Positions 45,201 through 58,300 are shown, counted from the first letter of the stretch. The stretch is 64,000 nucleotides of DNA from Psilocybe azurescens (GCA_023853785.1 JAJIRX010000555.1:496001-560000); one strand, 5' to 3'. Made by a program: numbers and translations. The notes: generated from the letters alone by a model not told the origin.

Positions 45201-48200
45201 TAGCATACAGAAGGCCTTGGTGGACGTCAAGACCATCAAAGCTGTAGGTCGGCTACAAGCGTTGGCAAAGGCTGCCATCATTCGAAACCAACATCGGGAA
45301 CTTGACAAGAAACTGGACGTTGCAATGCCTGACGTCATCGGGCTTCAAGCAACAGGGCGTGGTGTCATTTTAAGGAGAGAGTATCGTGCGTGGAGAGACC
45401 ATCTCCGACGAAGTCATCCCGTTGCGACCATGTTACAAGCGTTACTTCGCGGTGCAATGCAGCGACGCACTTTCCATCAGAAGATGGAATATTATCTCGA
45501 GAATTTGAACAAGGTGGTCAAAATTCAATCTTTGTTCCGCGCTAAAGAAACGCGCGAGCAATACCGACAGCTAACATTGGGCAAGAATGTGACAGTTGGA
45601 ACGATCAAGAATTTCGTGCATCTTCTGGACGATTCGGAGGCGGATTTCCAGGAAGAAATCAAGGTTGAAAGATTGCGTAAACGCGTTGTGGAACATATTA
45701 GGGAGAATCAGGCTTTGGAAAACGACATTCATGACCTTGACACGAAGATCGCTCTTGTCGTACAAAACTTGAAAAGTTTCGAAGATGTCATAAAAGCAAA
45801 GAGGAGACACGGAGGCGATAGCGCAGCTTTAATAGCTGCACGAGTCTCCCTGCTCGCTGCCCACGGCGATCCTTTCTCAGGTCCAAACACACTTGATCAA
45901 GATGCTCGTCGAAAATTAGAACTGTACCAGCAGCTTTTCTATTTGCTCCAGATTCGTGGTGAATATTTGAGCAGGCTCTTCGTCAGATTGTCAATGGATG
46001 GCAGGCCTGAATCAAGTCGGAGATTCGCGGAACGGGTTGTCCTGACTCTCTTTGGTTATGGCCAAGATAGAAGGGAAGATTTCTTACTGCTCAAACTATT
46101 CCAGGTTCGTAACAAACTCTGATGTTCTGATATATTATTTTTCAGTCTAAATTCTCTTCCATAGCTTGCTATCAAAGAAGAAATCGTCAACGCTCTATCT
46201 ATTGACGATATCATAGGTGGATACCCGATGTATCTAAACATTGCCGTGCACTATGTTCGCCCGCGTCAAGTGACCTATGTTCGGGACTCTTATCAAGCCA
46301 TTATTCGTGAACTTATCGATGCGGACGACCTTGACCTCGAGGCTGACCCCTCTATAGTAAGCAATCAAAGTCTTTCCACCTCCTAGTGGCTGTCTAACGG
46401 AGCCTCTAGATCCATCGTGCTCGCATCGATGTTGAAGAGATGAGGTCCGGCAAGCCCAGTCCACTTCCCAAGGATATTCCCTTCCGAGAAGCCGTTGTAG
46501 ATCCGGATACAAGGGCAATTTACATTCGACGTACGTTGCCTGATATTTATATTGCTGTATGCTGCATCTGAACTTCGTTTGTTTCTATAGACCTTCAAGT
46601 TCTCCAATGGTGGACAGAAGCTTTTGTCAACGCCATAGTTCAGTCAACGAAGAAAATGCCATATAGTATGCGATACCTCGCCAGAGAAACAATGCTGTGT
46701 CTCAAAGTCTGTTCGCGTCTTTCTTTCTCTTTCAAATACTAATTTTGCTGCAGGACAAATTCCCTGGCTTGTCTGAGGAGGTTTATGGAGCATGCGTGGC
46801 CAGATTGGTATTTTATCGATACATCAATCCAGCTCTCGTGTAAGTTCATCGCTTCTATCATGGAACTCTATTTTTATAACTGCTCTTAGTGCTCCTGAAA
46901 TGTTTGACATTATTCCAAAAACGGTTAACATTACAACTGCAAAGAAAAATCTTGTACAGATTTCCAAAGTTCTCGCTCAGATCACTAGTGGAGTCGAGTT
47001 TGGTGACGACAAGCCAAGCTATGTTCCTATCAACGATTTTGTAAGGAAGGCTATCCTTCAGCTTTCCACATGGTTCAGTGAAGGTATACCATTCGATTTC
47101 TGTCGGTATGCATACTCACATCCACTGCCTTTAGTTGCTGACGTACCCGATGCGGAGGCACACTTCCATGCGCATGAATTTATGGACGCAACCGTTCAGC
47201 CTAAGCCAATCTATATTTCACCAAATGAAATATACACCATGCATTCCCTTCTATTACATCATCAGGATCATTTGGTTTGTAGTATGAGGTTACATATATT
47301 CACAGTTCTAATAATTGCTTAGGAATCGGAGCACGACGATACCCTCAAAGTCATTCTATCTGAACTAGGAGGAGTTCCACATCTGGACAATGAAGAGTTG
47401 AGGGAGGCCCGAGACACGGCTATCACTTTGGAACTAACCAATCGATTTGCATATGTTCAAGGTTAATCCTCTTTTTTTGATTTTTTTTTGTTCCTCTTAT
47501 CTCAATTTCTATCAAAAGATCCTCTTGCCGAAGAGAAAACTCTTTGGGTTCAGGCTAAACGAGGGGTATTGGCGATTCTCCGTGTCCAGCCTGCTCAAGA
47601 TTTGTTGGAGTCACTGATGCAAAGAGTCACCGAGAATGATGAATGCCTATGGGAGGAAATTCTTGAAGCTGAAATTGAGAACGAAATTCGCCAAATGCCA
47701 AGACGCCAACCTTCTACTGCAATCAACGATTCTGCATATCGCTTGGAAGATATTCGCTCGTAAGTGCATGTAATCTGCTCGCATACCGATAGCTAACTCT
47801 TCCGCAGGCTTAAATTTGCTGCTGTAAAGGCTCTTGCCATTTCAAATTTGCTTGAACTCGAAAAGCTAGGGAAGATCTCTCGAGAAGATGGTTTCCAGGG
47901 AATTCTCAATGCTATCGCTGGAGACGTGCGTAGCAAACATCGGAAACGCCTTCAACGGCAGCAAGAGATGGAGAACATGAATGAAGCCTTACGACAGTTG
48001 GCTGAGCGGAAGAAATACTTTGAGGAGCAAATTGACAGCTACCATAACTACGTGGAAACTGCTATGAACACGATGCAGAAGGGCAAAGGGTACAGATTTA
48101 ATTCTTTTGCTCTTATCTTCTATCTTACTTTTGATTCAGGAAAAAGCGTCCAGTTCTTCCTTTTAGCAAACAGTACTTCCACCTTCGTGATTTACAACGG

Positions 48201-48676
48201 ACTGGACAGGCTCCACAATTTGGCTCATTTTTGTATTCCGCGAAGAAACTTTACGATAGAGGGATACTGCTGTCAATTGACCAATATTCCCCCGCCAATT
48301 CGATAAACTACAAATCACCATGTCGTCCAATCTAGCAGGGGTTTTCAATTTGTCACTCGAATCAACAATTCTTGGCATTACTTCTCGAATCGCAGCCGAA
48401 GACATACGCATGGAGGATCTTTTACAGGCGAAATACGAGAAACGGCCATCTTTGTCACTATTCGGTGGCAAAGTCAAAGTTAACTTCGAGCTGTTTCTCT
48501 TCCAGATAAATAAAAAGTGCGCTCTCATCCTATATCTTGGTTCAGATTGCTCAATCTCTCGAACTACAGATTCTATGCTTAGAACTCCCTGCGAGTACCA
48601 TTTGATCCGCAATTTGATTTTTTGCTTTGTTTATCTATTATCTCTCTCCATCCCGCTTCATTTTCAGCATATGTAA
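42249..48676 (+). CDS. IQGAP-family scaffold (Rng2/Iqg1-like)
   Basis: Cytokinesis and polarity scaffold that binds F-actin, calmodulin/myosin light chains and small GTPases. Start MERSNSVSPSSSSVYNGSRP, then about 450 disordered Ser/Thr/Pro residues. The CH domain begins WADKQRHLLHAYEYLCHVGE and continues through KLDFRHSDNINHFFKFVREI to YEKKNLPKVIYCIHALSHLL. The single exon 44398-46122 carries about 13 IQ-type repeats (for example IIALQSRARGYLARRAL, IIKLQAQARGVLQRRRY, IVSLQAHCRGLIMRRRM). The GAP-related domain includes LNIAVHYVRPRQVTYVRDSY, MRYLARETMLCLKDKFPGL and VARLVFYRYINPALVAPEMF. The RasGAP C-terminal domain has KALAISNLLELEKLGKI and a coiled coil. The last exon end is uncertain (stop 48674-48676 if unspliced). 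Confidence 0.92.
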
Positions 48677-48741
48677 TGATAGCCATGACTCATGTATTTC
48701 ATAATCTGTACGACGTAAAAGCAGAAACTTCGTGGAAGTTA

Positions 48742-51562
48742 TTAAAGTGTGAATCGGAAATCGGGATGCCTGTCGCCGATGGGGGCCTTTGTTTTGCCTT
48801 CGGCCACCAAAGCTTTGTACTTCACCAAATTATCCTGTCGGCGACCTTGTTCGCGAGCTTTGTTTTCCCACATACAATAGATTCTGGATTAATTTTGTTC
48901 TTTGTTAGGCATCACTGGACAAGGCACATGTGCATCACTTACACGTTCAATGCGACGCAGACCCAGGCAAGGCAGATGAACGCAAGCGAAATCGTGTGCC
49001 CACGGATATATTTAGGTTTTTGCTCTGTTCGACTATTGTTAGTTAACAGAACATGAGAAAGTACACATGCAAACCTGGAGTGTATGCAAACGTCGCTACA
49101 AACCCACTACAACAGGGAATCAGTGAAAAATCGTATTTCTACGGCGAAACTGACTCTTACCCTGCATTGGCAACCGCTAGCTGGAGCGCAGTGGTGGCCG
49201 CCCTCTTGTAATGTCCACTGCTGTTGTTAGGTAGAATAGACCTGTAGATAAACCTTGTTAGTTAGCACCCGCGAACGCATAGTATACCAAACTCACAAGA
49301 TACAAGGTGCTGATGGATAACTATGCCGATGCAAAAGATGAGTGGGTAGTATTTATAGGCTGAAAACAGCGTACACTCCAGCCGCCATGAAAAATACAGC
49401 AATGTACCGGGTACCGTTGGTTTGGGCGGTTATCGCAATTACATAACCTGTACAAACATTCAAACGGGCTGTCTCTTCCTGCAGATACTTACTTACCTAT
49501 GAACGCCAGGGGCAAGCAGATCAAAATGAAAGGCCCTCGCCATTTCAGTCGATCACTTAGTATTGCAACGATAACTTACAAGTTCGATGTCAGACATGTA
49601 CCGAATGAGCAAACCATTGCTTACCTGTGAGAACTGTTGCTGGAACGTATGGCGGTACTGAATAGTTGACATAGGAGATTAGTGTTGTTGTGATATCATT
49701 AGGTTGGAGCCTCTGAGCAAGGAACAACCGATTTGTTTCTAACGCTGCAGAATTCGCACATACCGGTATGAAGCTGTGCCTGTGAGCCAGAGTACCCTAG
49801 GCCGGCGACAATAGTGGGACTGTTCAGAGAATGATTAAATATTTAGAAAGGTTACAAGGAAAGGACTTACAGAAATAGAGAGTACGAATATAAGCTGACA
49901 ATAAGCCCGAAGTAAGCGAGCCCTGTGAGCCACACTTGAATCTCCCATATCCCTTCAAAGAGAAACAGAAACCATAAGTATTAATGAATTTTGTGCAAGA
50001 TCAGAAAGATCAAACCTCTGAAGATTTCTCTCCATTCAAACTCTTCTTCCATGTTTGTCGGTAGGGATTTCTGAGAGGCAGTCTCAAAGTGTCCTTCAGT
50101 CTCAGCTTTGTCTTCAAGAGATTTTTTGGTTGGGGATGGGGATTCAGCATCAACAATTTGCATCACAGAATCATCGAGTCGGAAGCGTTCGACTATGACA
50201 TTTATGGTATCAGTTTTCTATGTAGAAAGCAAGTGTGTGTATGAGTCTCACGAGCGAATACTCTTTCTTCGTTGGTGAAAAAGATGCATTTTGTAGACTT
50301 TCTGGCAGGAAGTAGGCTGCTATAAAGCTAGCAAATACTGTTGCTATTCCTTCCAAGATCTAGTAAAAGGAGAATCGGTACAGCAAACACGCGGAGTGGA
50401 GTGTGCTCACAAAAATCCATCGCCAACCAGCCAAACCCCCAACTCCATCCATTCTTAGAATGGCGGTTGCGAGAAGACCTTAAATATACGATGTGTGAGC
50501 TTGTGCCTATCTTAAAAAAAATCGAGGTGAGGTTGGCACTCGCCTCCGAAGGCACCGGAGAGTGATGCTATATTAGTTGTAGGATAAGCGTATATTTCAT
50601 TTGAAGAGGGAAAGGCTTACCAGAAGCATAGAATATACCCACCCTATGCAAGCCATAAGATTAGAGAGGCGAGAAGTATAAATTTGGTCAATCAAATACC
50701 GTAATTGCAGCTCGTGACGCTTGTAGATTGTACTCAAATAGAGAATCTAGCATAAATGAGCGTCAGTAGACATGTCACATCGCGTAGTTCAAAAAATTTC
50801 TTACAATGCCTGGGAGCAAACCTCCTTCAAAGGTGCCTAAGAAAAGTCGTATGACTACAAGACCTGGAAAGTTTTTGACCTGGTGTGTTTTCTATGAATG
50901 CATGTATTGCGGGTGGCGTATATGACTTGAGACACACCAGCGCGGAAAGAGTGGTAATAACACCCCACAGGCATACGAGTAGAGGAATCCACCGCTACGT
51001 AATCATAAATTAGCACGGTGTATGCCTTCAGACGACGACCTACATTTGGTTTCATCTTCTTCAGCAACATGTTGGATGGTAGTTCGACGAGAAGATATCT
51101 AACGTGATTCTTAGATATGGTTTCAATTGCGCTGCAGCTACACCTACGATACATAAAATACTGTTTATTCCCAATGTCAATATAAGATAGCATATTTAGA
51201 GATGCATATAGGAGTCGACTGACCGGCCAATATCGTATTGAATTGGTTCCCTTTTAAATGCGTATCCTTTTCCAGTCCAGCGATACTGCATCGTAGGAAG
51301 AACAATCAAAAAGATTGGAACCGACGAAGGCGCATGGTTTTACCGTGCATTTCCGACATTACTTCTGTCAATGAAGTTTGCCAGCCAAAGCTATCAGGTC
51401 AATGTATGGCTATGTATCAACGAAATGAAGCGACGGCCAGGTAAATGGGTTACAACTAACAAGGGCAAGGGGTGGCAAAATGTGGCAATCCAATTTCCAC
51501 AAGACACTCTTGGTCAACTTCTTTCGAAGCTCCATATCGTCTTTGCTGTTGCTCGAGGTCAT
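48742..51562 (-). CDS. MFS transporter, anion:cation symporter (Dal5-like) family
   Basis: Twelve-helix plasma-membrane permease for a small organic anion or vitamin-like solute (Dal5 relatives carry allantoate, nicotinate, biotin and similar). Start MTSSNSKDDMELRKKLTKSV at 51562, then LWKLDCHILPPLALLWLANF, the family motif IDRSNVGNARIAGLEKDTHL, LVELPSNMLLKKMKPN, WIPLLVCLWGVITTLSALV, ASASLSGAFGGLLATAIL and GLAGWRWIFILEGIATVFAS. A cytosolic loop rich in Glu/Ser follows (VMQIVDAESPSPTKKSLEDK), then the second half with AYFGLIVSLYSYSLFLPTIV and VANAGGFVATFAY. The C-terminus is a hydrophilic tail ending GDRHPDFRFTL at TAA 48742-48744, 66 bp from the convergent IQGAP stop. About 15 introns. Substrate cannot be predicted. 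Confidence 0.87.
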
Positions 51563-51953
51563 TGCAAAAGATGCCCAACTTGAAGACTCCGGGGAAGAGA
51601 ACAGCGAGATAAGAACACGGGCGGTTCAACATTGGCATGGGTGGGGTTTTAAAGTAGAGAAAATGATTGCACAGTGGGATATTTCTGTAATCTTTTTCCA
51701 TCCGTAATACTGATGCGGGTAAGGGGGCTCGGGTGCTAGTAGAAGTGTGGATTATTGATGGGATACCAATGTGTTGGTGGTCAAGTGTCAATTTCAGGGT
51801 CGCACTATGATCTGCCAATAATTTATAAATAGACGCCAGCACCACACGTGATCGTGAGGTGGCTAAAAGTACTGTTACTCATTGCTCAAGTGACAAGAGA
51901 CGAGCGTCAGCGACTGTCTCCAGCTGTCTCCTCTTTCCACATCCTTGAAACAA
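51563..51953. promoter_or_regulatory. Divergent promoter, MFS / WW-FF gene
   Basis: 391-bp head-to-head region with ACACGTGA (core CACGTG 51845-51850) and a TATA-like TATAAATA at 51824-51831, both 100-130 bp before the WW-FF ATG. Confidence 0.45.
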
Positions 51954-54510
51954 ATGTCCGCTCTTCCGTACTCCGGGTATCAAATACCTCCACTACCACA
52001 AGGATGGACGGAACATCTCGGTATGCTTCCCAATCTCGTAGGAACTAACCATGGATAATTGTTTTTGTCAGGCCTAAACGGCCAGCCATATTATTACAAC
52101 ACAGTAACACATGAATCAACGTATATTCGACCTATTCCACAAATAGCTTCCACGCAACCCAAAAAGGCCAACAAAAAGAAAGAGAAACCTCTTCTGAAAA
52201 TACCAATACCAGGCACCGATTGGCTCAAAGTAACAACTACGGAAGGCAATGTATTTTATTCACATAAAGTCAAGAAGGAAAGTGTTTGGGTTGTTCCTGA
52301 TGAATTAAAGCCTGCTCTCGAGGCACTCCAGGCCAAAGAAAATGAAGACCTTGTAAGGTCCGCAGAAAAGGCTAAAGGGTTGAAAAGCAATGTTAAACGA
52401 AAGGCCGACGAAACCGTTCCAATCAATGAGATGGTCGTGAGCAAGAAAGCTAAAGTGGAAGAGGAAGAAGAGGGAGAGGAAGATAGTGAAGAGGAGGAGG
52501 AGGAAGAAGAAGAAGAAGAAGAATGGCAGCGCAGAGCTGCGCAACAACTCTGCCCACGAAGCTGAAGAAGAGCGACAGCGTCAAGAGTTGGAGAAGCAGT
52601 CAGAGGCAGGGGCAGAAGCAAAAGCTCAGCAGGCTCAAGATGCGTCAAAAGTAGTCATTCCTGACAGAGTAGACTTGTCCACTGAGGAGGGGAAAGCTTT
52701 ATTCAAGGTATGTAAACCAAAGCTCATAAAACAAATCAATTCGCTTACACATGACGTTCGTAGATGTTACTTCGAGAAAAGGACATTAACCCATTGCATC
52801 CTTGGGATAAATCTCTTCCAAAGTTTGTCTCAGATCCGCGATATGTTCTTCTTCCTTCCGTTACAGCGCGACGCGAAGCATTTGACGAATATTGCAAAGA
52901 ACGTGCTCGGGAGCTACGCCAATTAACCGTCAAGAAAGATAAAGAAACAGCGAACCCCAAAGACGAATACGATTGGCTTCTCAAAGAAGAGGTTAAGAGC
53001 ACGAGAGCCAGCTGGACAGATTTCAGAAGATCATGGAAGAAAGATAGGCGCTTCTATGGGTGGGGTCGAGATGACAGGGAGAGAGAGAAACGCTTCAGAG
53101 ATTTTTTTGAAGGAACTAGGAGAACGTGAGCCTTTTATTGTATTACCTCTGCTCGTTACTGATTTTATATCATACACAGAAAAAGGGAGGCCGCTCAGAA
53201 GGCCGAGAGAGGTTTCTTCTCTCTCCTTCAAGAACACTCCTTCATTGCTCAGGGCATTTCTTGGAAAGAGGTAAACTCCAATAGCTTTTACAAACGGCAA
53301 TTACTAAGGAACTTATAACTCAAGGCTAAGAAAAAATATACAAAGACCCGCGCTACGACGCGGTCGGGTCTTCATCACTTCGAGAGGAATTATATAACAC
53401 CTTTACCAAGGACAGGGGATTTCAAGTTCAGTCTGAGCAAAGTAATGCTTCACAATCAAAAATACTGGAAAAATCTGCCCAAGAAGCAAGCACAATTCGT
53501 GAAGAAAGGAGAAACAAGGCGGTCAAGGAACGAGAAGACAAAGTCAAGGCAGAGCGACGCCGTCTAGATGTCGACATTGAACGATCAAAGGTGGGAATAA
53601 ACAAGGAAGAAGGAGAAAGAAATTTCAGGTGCGCATGCACTTTCAAAAGTTAGGACAACTTATATGGCACTCACCGCATCTTTCATTTAATTGCGACTCT
53701 AATAGGACTTTACTCACAGACGCTATACGCGAGCCACAGGTACGCATTTCTTATAAAGTTAGGCCGGCATTGATTTTATTCTTCAAATGATAGGCCACCT
53801 GGGATGACATTCTACCTCAACTCAAAACAGATCCTCGCTTCACTAACTCGCCCCTTCCTCTAAATCACCAATTGCGTCTATTCCATGAGCACGTATCTCA
53901 TCTGCGAGCCAAACAGTTGGTCGGATTGCACGCTCTCTTTGAGGCACATGCCTTATCCCTCGCCACCAAATTCCATGCTTTGCCTTTGGAGACGATTCTT
54001 GTTTCCGCGCCAATCTTAAAACTCGGGTATGATGCCGAACAGCTTGAAGCTGAATTTGATAAATGGCAAAGAGAAAGGACAAGTGCAGCACGCATTGCTT
54101 TCGACCATATGATGGAAGAAAATTCTTTCGTGGAGTTCTGGGGTCGTCTGCGTAAGATTGGCGGTGAAGGTGTCGGTGGCAGTCTTCAGATTGAGGGCGA
54201 TGATATTGGCGAAGATGGAGAAGAAAAAGGTCGACATGAAGGCATTGGCTAAGAATGTCGATATAAGGGAAATGGAAGAGGTCTTGAAAGTTGGTTCATT
54301 TTTGTTTCTCTTCGTTGCGTTTTTCTAATCTCCTGCGCAGAATGATAAGCGCTACATCATGTTCAACCACATTCCAGATCAGAGGGAACGATGGATTAGG
54401 GTGAGTTATCTTCTTTTAGAGACACCTTGGGTACTTGTTGTTTATATGTATGTTAGGACTATATTTCGCGCCTATCTGCTCCAAAACTGTCCGTCCATAT
54501 TGATGGATAG
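51954..54510 (+). CDS. WW and FF domain protein (TCERG1/CA150; Urn1/Dre4-like)
   Basis: Couples Pol II elongation to pre-mRNA splicing. Start MSALPYSGYQIPPLPQGWTE; the first WW is LPQGWTEHLGLNGQPYYYNT with ESTYIRP, and a second WW-like segment is TDWLKVTTTEGNVFYSHKVK-ESVWVVP. A poly-Glu tract follows (about 52455-52523), then FF domains beginning LFKMLLREKDINPLHPWDKS, WKKDRRFYGWGRDDRERE-KRFRDFLKELGE, ISWKEAKK..YKDPRYDAVG and TLLTDAIREPQATWDDILPQ. It ends WIRDYISRLSAPKLSVHIDG at TAG 54508-54510. Reading it whole requires one-base changes near 52550 (remove one), T7 53102-53108 (remove one), A5 53180-53184 and A6 53331-53336 (add one each), and A5 54224-54228 (remove one): the most damaged gene here. 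Confidence 0.85.
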
Positions 54511-54935
54511 TGTTGTACTTATGTATACTTAAGATTACCTACTAACGATTTCTGATAATGCATGCACCTCAGTTGAGTCAGGCTTTCGGAGCTCGGGATC
54601 TGTGCTTCTATGCCACGTTATCGTTTGCTTTGCCTGTCCTCTAAGTTCTCCAAACGTTGCGCCGTTGACGGTGGCAAGGGTCACGAAGGTGCGTTTCAAG
54701 TGATCTTCGCGATCACGAGGTTCTTAGAAAGATGTTACTGTGAGAGAGCCTGAGAGCTGGCCACGAAATTGACACGTCACCCACACCCGCGATCCGGAAA
54801 TTATTGGATACTTAATAGTGCTATATGTACTGTACTTTGAAGTAGCATATACACACGAAACCCATCTCTCATCTCTTCTATTTCTTGGCCTTCAATATTC
54901 CTTGAGTATCATTGGCACTGTATTAGGTGACCGAA
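54511..54935. other. Intergenic, 425 bp
   Basis: Tail of the WW-FF gene and promoter of GRP94. It contains GATCTTCGCGATCACGAGGTTCTTAG; nested GAA/TTC blocks (AGGTTCTTAGAAAG at about 54718-54731) resemble a heat-shock element, fitting an Hsp90 gene, but this is weak. Confidence 0.35.
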
Positions 54936-57900
54936 ATGCGTCTGGCCCGACCACTCCTATTCTCTTTGGCCTTCCTCTCCTCGTACGTCGTCGCAGACAA
55001 TACTACCGAACCGCCAAAAGTCAAGCACAATTATCAAGTAAGTTGGATATACCGCGGCTATCCGACAAATCCGCTGAAAAAGCTCTAGAGTGACGTAGCT
55101 CGCCTGCGCAAGATTGTGATCAACAGGTGAGAGTGCATATGCAATATAGTACTTGGTGCCGCAAACTGAGGACTGCATTCCTGCTCCTCGAAGTCTTTAT
55201 TCGCATCAGTGAGTCTTGATCCAGTACTCGCCTTGAGTAGCGATTTATCTCTTTTGTCACAGAGACATCTTTCTCCGGGAACTCATTTCAAATGCCAATG
55301 ATGCGCTGGAGAAGTTGCGACTTGTCTCTTTGACTGACAGGAACGCCTGGGATGGATCGGACCCCCTCAATATCACCATTAAAGCTGTGAAAGACGAACA
55401 TGGCAACGGCGGACGGTTGATTGTTGCAGACACTGGAATTGGAATGTCTCCTGAAGAGCTCACAACCAATTTGGTATGTTCGACTGAACGAACTACCCGG
55501 ATGTTACGCCTACTTATAACTCTTGATTTTCTTTTTTAGGGAACCTTGGCAAAATCAGGGACGTCTGATTTCCTCGCTAAAGCAGAAGGAGGTGAAGCAA
55601 CTGCCACTGGGAACTTGATCGGCGCCTTTGGTCTCGGTTTTTACAGTAGTTTCTTGGTCGCTGACCGTGTTGAGGTTGCCTCCATACCGCCCAAATCGGA
55701 AAAGAATCCTAATCCTGTTCAGCACGTCTTCAGTTCCTCCGCAGACGACAGTACCTTCGACGTATACCCAGACCCTCGAGGCAACACACTCGGCAGGGGG
55801 ACAGAAATCACACTCTATTTGAAACCAGACGCCGTGGAATATCTCGAACCTGCTTCGCTTTCCGCACTTGTGTAAGTTGATACATTCAATTTTGGCTTGA
55901 TGGTCATGCTTACATGTGCTAGTCACAAACACTCGGCCTATTCATCGACATTCCCCATCTATCTTTTTCAAAGATGGGAAGAGGAAGTCCCCGAAGAAAC
56001 TCCAGCATTTACTGCTTCTGAAGAAGAGTCTACTGAGACTGCCACAGCTCCGGAGATCGACAGCGATGAAGATGAAGCCTTGGTCGAAGATGTGACAAAA
56101 GACACAGAAACCGAGGTCAAACTTCCGCCGCAGAAAATGGTCAATGTTACTAAGGAGCAATGGAGTCGTCTGAACTCACAGGCCCCTCTGTGGGCAAGGT
56201 GAATCTTGTCCTCAAATCCACTTTTCTATTCTATTTCTGATACATCCTCAAATCAGGGACCCAAAGAACATTACTGAAGGTTAGCTTCTACCGCTTGACC
56301 GTATGTATGACAGTGCTGACTTCTTCCCTTGATATAGAGGAGTACAACTCGTTCTACACTTCATTCTTCAAAGATTTTGGAAAGCCTCTTGCCTGGCAGC
56401 ACTTCTCTGGTGATGCAGGTTCTGGCACGGCTTTTAAAGCCCTCCTTTTCTTCCCATCTAAATTGTATGTAATGCAAGAGTGTTTGAGATAGTGAAAGTG
56501 AAAGCTCACACTCCGGCAACAAACAGAACCGAGGACTACTGGCAGAAGCCCATGGAGTATAAATCAAAGGATGTCAAACTCATGGTCAAACGTGTATTTA
56601 TTACGTCTGACTTAGGAGATCAAGCCCTCCCTCAGTGGGCTAGTTGGGTTAAAGTTGTTATAGACGGTATGCGGTCCTTATTTTCTCCTAAATTTTACCT
56701 GTACAGATGTACTGAATAACAATCTTACTAGCTGAGGATCTCCCCTTGAATGTTTCCCGTGAAACATTGCAATCCAATCGCTTCATGAAGCAATTGCGAG
56801 CTCTAATTCTTAAGCGCATGATTCAATTATTCGCCAAGATTTCTGAGGGTGAAGAGAAAGTCAAATTCGACAAGATGCAAGAAACGTATGGATCGGTAAT
56901 CAAACTGGGCGCAGTGGAAGACAACAAAAACCGTGAAAAGTTGGCATCTTTGGCTCGATTCACTACCAATCATAGGAATGAAACGACATTTGATCAGGTA
57001 CTTTTGTATTCTTTATGATCCGGAAAACATTTTAACATCGGGCTTCAGTATCTTGAGACTATGAAGAAGGGCCAAAAACAGATTTTCTACCTAGCCGAAA
57101 TTGGCAAAAACCCGAAGATCTTGCCCAAAGCGTTTTCATTGAAAAGCTCCATGCTCGTGGTTATGAGGTTCTTCTCCTCACTGAGCCTTTGGACGAAATC
57201 CTTCTTGGCCATCTTCGCGAATGGAAGTGCGTAGACCCTTTGCTTAATTTATGGAAACATTGAAATTTAGTCATCGTTAGGAAGGTACCGTTCCAGGATG
57301 CTGCCAAAGCTGGTCTCAAGTTTGGAGATGAAGGTACAGTAGGGCATGTCCTCGTATTTCACCTTCTTACCGTCATCTTTTCCATTTAGATCTGGATCCT
57401 GAGGATGAGAAGCAACGGGAGAAAGAACTCGAAGAAGAGTACAAACCCCTTGTTGACTATCTCAAAAAGAAGTTGGAGAGACGGTTCGCGACGGTATAGT
57501 TTATTTTTCCAGCATTTGACGCATTCTCATTTATTTCCCTGTAGTTGTCCTTTCACAACGTCTCGTGAAAAGTCCTTGCGCTATCGTTGCTGACGCTCAT
57601 GGATATACCGCCAATGTGCAGAAGATGATGAGTATGGGGTATCTACTAAACCCTCTTCCTCTTTGGCTCACACATTCCCACCAGCCGCATCGCAAGCCAA
57701 GGGCAACAGAGGCGGAATCTTGCACGACTACATGCTGAAAGCCAAAGTTCTCGAGATCAACCCACGATCTCCTCTTATTGAGGGTCTCTTACGTCGGGTC
57801 AAAGATCTTCCTGCCGAAGATGAAGAACGGGATATCGACAGTGAAGAGGAACTGAAAGAAGTGACATCCATTTTGATAGACGGCGCACTCGTTCGTTCTG

Positions 57901-58300
57901 GATTTGATGTTCCCGACAGTAACAAGTGAGTATTCAATATATTTTTGGTGGCAACAGTTTGGGTGAATTTCATCCTTTTCAGATTCTTTTCCCGCGTTGA
58001 TCGAGTTTTGAGGAGATCCCTGGGTGTTTCAGAGTCGGCTGATGCCCACGTCGAAATTAAGCCAGCTCCCCAGTTGCAAGCAAAGATGAGGTCCCTGTCG
58101 AAGAGTCACCTGCGGCCGTCGTCGAGGAGGAAGATGATGGAAAACCTCGGGTGATCCTTCCTGACCATTTGAAAGATAAAGTGAGTTGTCATGTTTTCTG
58201 CATGCTGAATGTATGAACTCATTACCGTTGACAGATTTCAATTGAGATGGAGGAGATTGATGAAGATGGTAACGTAGTGGTACAACACGATGAGCTATAG
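54936..58300 (+). CDS. ER-resident Hsp90 (GRP94/endoplasmin-like)
   Basis: ATP-driven chaperone of the ER lumen. A signal peptide is evident, [20 protein letters not shown], and the protein ends VVVQHDEL, an ER-retention signal (TAG 58298-58300). N-domain: [46 protein letters not shown] and [20 protein letters not shown]. Next come an acidic charged linker ([14 protein letters not shown]), the middle domain ([39 protein letters not shown]), [17 protein letters not shown], and the C-domain dimerisation region. Two places need a one-base addition: A5 57106-57110 (before [20 protein letters not shown]) and C4 58068-58071 (before [19 protein letters not shown]). GRP94 is lost from many ascomycetes but kept in basidiomycetes. 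Confidence 0.93.

Noticed and set aside
48622..49056. Plus-strand open frame after the IQGAP gene
   Set aside because: Overlaps the 3' exons of the MFS transporter on the minus strand, which read coherently to a normal C-terminus; at most its first bases are IQGAP 3' sequence.
38285..51562. Metabolic cluster of acyl-CoA synthetase and MFS transporter
   Set aside because: They are separated by IQGAP and a 1.1-kb gap, and no tailoring enzymes lie between; the association looks accidental.
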